Of a stretch of DNA of 7,172 bases, positions 6,636 to 7,172 are shown in pieces. Both the position numbers and the translations under genes were made by a program. Position 1 is the first letter of the stretch, and each line of letters starts with the position of its first letter. Source of the DNA: Eubacterium sp. (GTDB lineage: Bacteria; Bacillota; Clostridia; Oscillospirales; Acutalibacteraceae); assembly GCA_017543725.1 (NCBI GenBank), contig JAFYFO010000026.1, forward strand, positions 1 to 7,172. Direction: 5' to 3'. A model generated the notes under the pieces. It saw nothing but the letters and a program-made list of their open reading frames with translations, ran no database searches and was not told where the DNA came from.

Positions 6636-6710
6636 AAAACCTCATCGCATATGAGGCGTGCCGGGCTTTATTTGAGGGGTTCCTCTGTTATGATTCTTGC
6701 CCGAAAGCGT
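6636..6710 (-). promoter_or_regulatory. Structured 5' leader of the 3D-protein gene, class unknown
   Basis: The minus-strand leader between the promoter and the AAGGAG site folds compactly: CGGGC (6703-6699) pairs with GCCCG (6666-6662), enclosing a GAGG/CCTC hairpin with an AACC loop (6685-6674). Then comes CCTCAT (6656-6651), loop ATGCG, ATGAGG (6645-6640) and TTTT (6639-6636). CCTCA of the inner hairpin could instead pair with TGAGG of the last one, giving mutually exclusive folds. This could be a small riboswitch or attenuator, or a stability element. I looked for c-di-AMP (ydaO) signatures, which precede some wall-hydrolase genes, and did not find the conserved blocks. Folding is by eye. 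Confidence 0.45.
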
Positions 6711-6714
6711 GGTC

Positions 6715-6742
6715 ATTATAACACGATAACCTCAAATGTCAA
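6715..6742 (-). promoter_or_regulatory. Promoter of the 3D-protein gene
   Basis: Minus-strand TTGACA (6742-6737), a 16-base spacer and TATAAT (6720-6715): both boxes match the sigma-A consensus exactly. The expected start, near 6708, leaves a leader of about 90 bases before the ATG at 6618. Confidence 0.88.
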
Positions 6743-6766
6743 CAAAAAACCGCTATGTTTTTTGTT
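6741..6766. repeat. Perfect 10-bp inverted repeat abutting the -35 box
   Basis: AACAAAAAAC (6741-6750), a 6-base centre and GTTTTTTGTT (6757-6766). It overlaps the last two bases of the minus-strand -35 box, the position of an UP element or an operator. It may bind a regulator of the 3D-protein gene or simply provide AT-rich upstream DNA. Confidence 0.5.
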
Positions 6767-6835
6767 TATATTGCACAAAGCAACGCCAATTCATTTGTGC
6801 TTCAAGAGATTTCAATCCCAAATGTTGTGGTTTCT

Positions 6836-6863
6836 CGCTTTAACGCATAAAATCGTTAAAGCG
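6836..6863 (+). terminator. Perfect 10-bp hairpin with T-rich tail, possible terminator
   Basis: CGCTTTAACG (6836-6845), loop CATAAAAT, CGTTAAAGCG (6854-6863), followed on the plus strand by TATTTTTGTT. The form fits an intrinsic terminator, but no plus-strand gene is visible upstream of it. It could end an antisense or small RNA, or be a regulator site. A second inverted repeat, GCACAAA/TTTGTGC (6773-6800), lies just before it. Confidence 0.45.
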
Positions 6864-7117
6864 TATTTTTGTTAAAATTTAGAAAAAGAGCCTCAGAGAA
6901 TATTGCAATTTGTAACTTTTTGAAACAATTTTGTTTTATTTCCACAATATGTTGAACGCTCCCCTCGCCTTTTGCTATGTTATTTCAATATGTAGGAGGA
7001 AAAAATTAACAACTTTTTTGCAAGTTAATGGACATAAGTTTATTTGATTTTTTCGTTATGAGCAGGATATATAGATATATGATTATAATAATTAATTTAT
7101 ATCTTATAATATATTAA
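6864..7117. other. AT-rich intergenic region without a convincing gene
   Basis: With the stretch from 6767, this is about 350 bases without a supportable coding region on either strand. It contains an isolated Shine-Dalgarno-like AGGAGGA (6994-7000) with no ATG, GTG or TTG at normal distance, and a small hairpin, AACTT/AAGTT (7011-7026), after it. A very AT-rich tract (about 7066-7117) leads into the promoter at 7118. Confidence 0.6.
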
Positions 7118-7146
7118 TTGACAAAAAGCATTTAAATATATATAAT
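7118..7146 (+). promoter_or_regulatory. Consensus promoter for a gene beyond the right edge
   Basis: TTGACA (7118-7123), exactly 17 bases, TATAAT (7141-7146): a perfect sigma-A promoter with an AT-rich upstream region that could act as an UP element. Transcription would begin near 7153, and no start codon with a ribosome site is reached before the window ends. Confidence 0.85.
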
Positions 7147-7172
7147 ATGTTAGTAATAATAAGAAATGTCTC

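Noticed and set aside
6636..6710. c-di-AMP (ydaO) riboswitch
   Set aside because: The short GGAACC match is not enough; the conserved later blocks of that class and its usual length are missing.
6594..6875. Plus-strand 93-codon frame over the 3D-gene leader and promoter
   Set aside because: It covers a promoter, structured leader and inverted repeats, has no ribosome site and no family resemblance.
1..7172. CRISPR array, transposase, phage or defence genes
   Set aside because: No regularly spaced direct repeats and no protein with matching motifs on either strand.

Overview
The window looks like chromosomal DNA from a low-GC, Gram-positive Clostridia-type bacterium, plausibly a gut Oscillospiraceae/Ruminococcaceae relative. 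This rests on a T-box-controlled threonyl-tRNA synthetase gene, purine-rich Shine-Dalgarno sites, near-consensus sigma-A promoters, teichoic-acid-type CDP-glycerol transferases and a secreted DUF348/G5/3D cell-wall protein. The taxonomic guess is inference. No CRISPR array, tRNA, rRNA, transposase, phage or plasmid gene was seen.

Layout. Positions 1-196 (minus) hold the first 65 codons of a gene that runs off the left edge. Its first ~39 residues read as an aldehyde dehydrogenase N-terminus, but the rest does not continue that family, so it may be a chimera or remnant. It has its own promoter at 228-256. A 66-bp repeat (279-344), made of two opposed 31-nt hairpin units, separates it from thrS (350-2284, minus). 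thrS has a full T-box leader (about 2301-2528) with a probable ACC threonine specifier, a canonical T-box, a competing antiterminator and terminator, and a consensus promoter. A divergent consensus promoter (2591-2619) drives two tandem plus-strand paralogues of the TagB/TarF CDP-glycerol glycerophosphotransferase family (2666-3991 and 4082-5317). The 90-bp gap between them holds a repeat-like pair of hairpins. A bidirectional terminator (5353-5392) separates the second paralogue from the convergent gene for an exported DUF348-G5-3D wall protein (5395-6618, minus). That gene has a consensus promoter and an 80-90 nt structured leader that I cannot assign to a known RNA family. From 6767 to the right edge there is no convincing gene: the stretch holds inverted repeats, an orphan Shine-Dalgarno-like site and, at the very end, a perfect consensus promoter (7118-7146, plus) for a gene outside the window.

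Function. thrS is housekeeping translation, induced when tRNA-Thr is uncharged. The two transferases and the 3D protein all point to the cell envelope: polyol-phosphate polymer synthesis and peptidoglycan remodelling. They are separately transcribed and convergent, so the functional link is only by theme. I found no clearly new multi-gene system. The points most worth checking are the unassigned leader of the 3D gene, the covarying inverted-doublet repeat, the aldehyde dehydrogenase chimera at the left edge, and third-position identity between the tandem transferases that suggests recent duplication or gene conversion.
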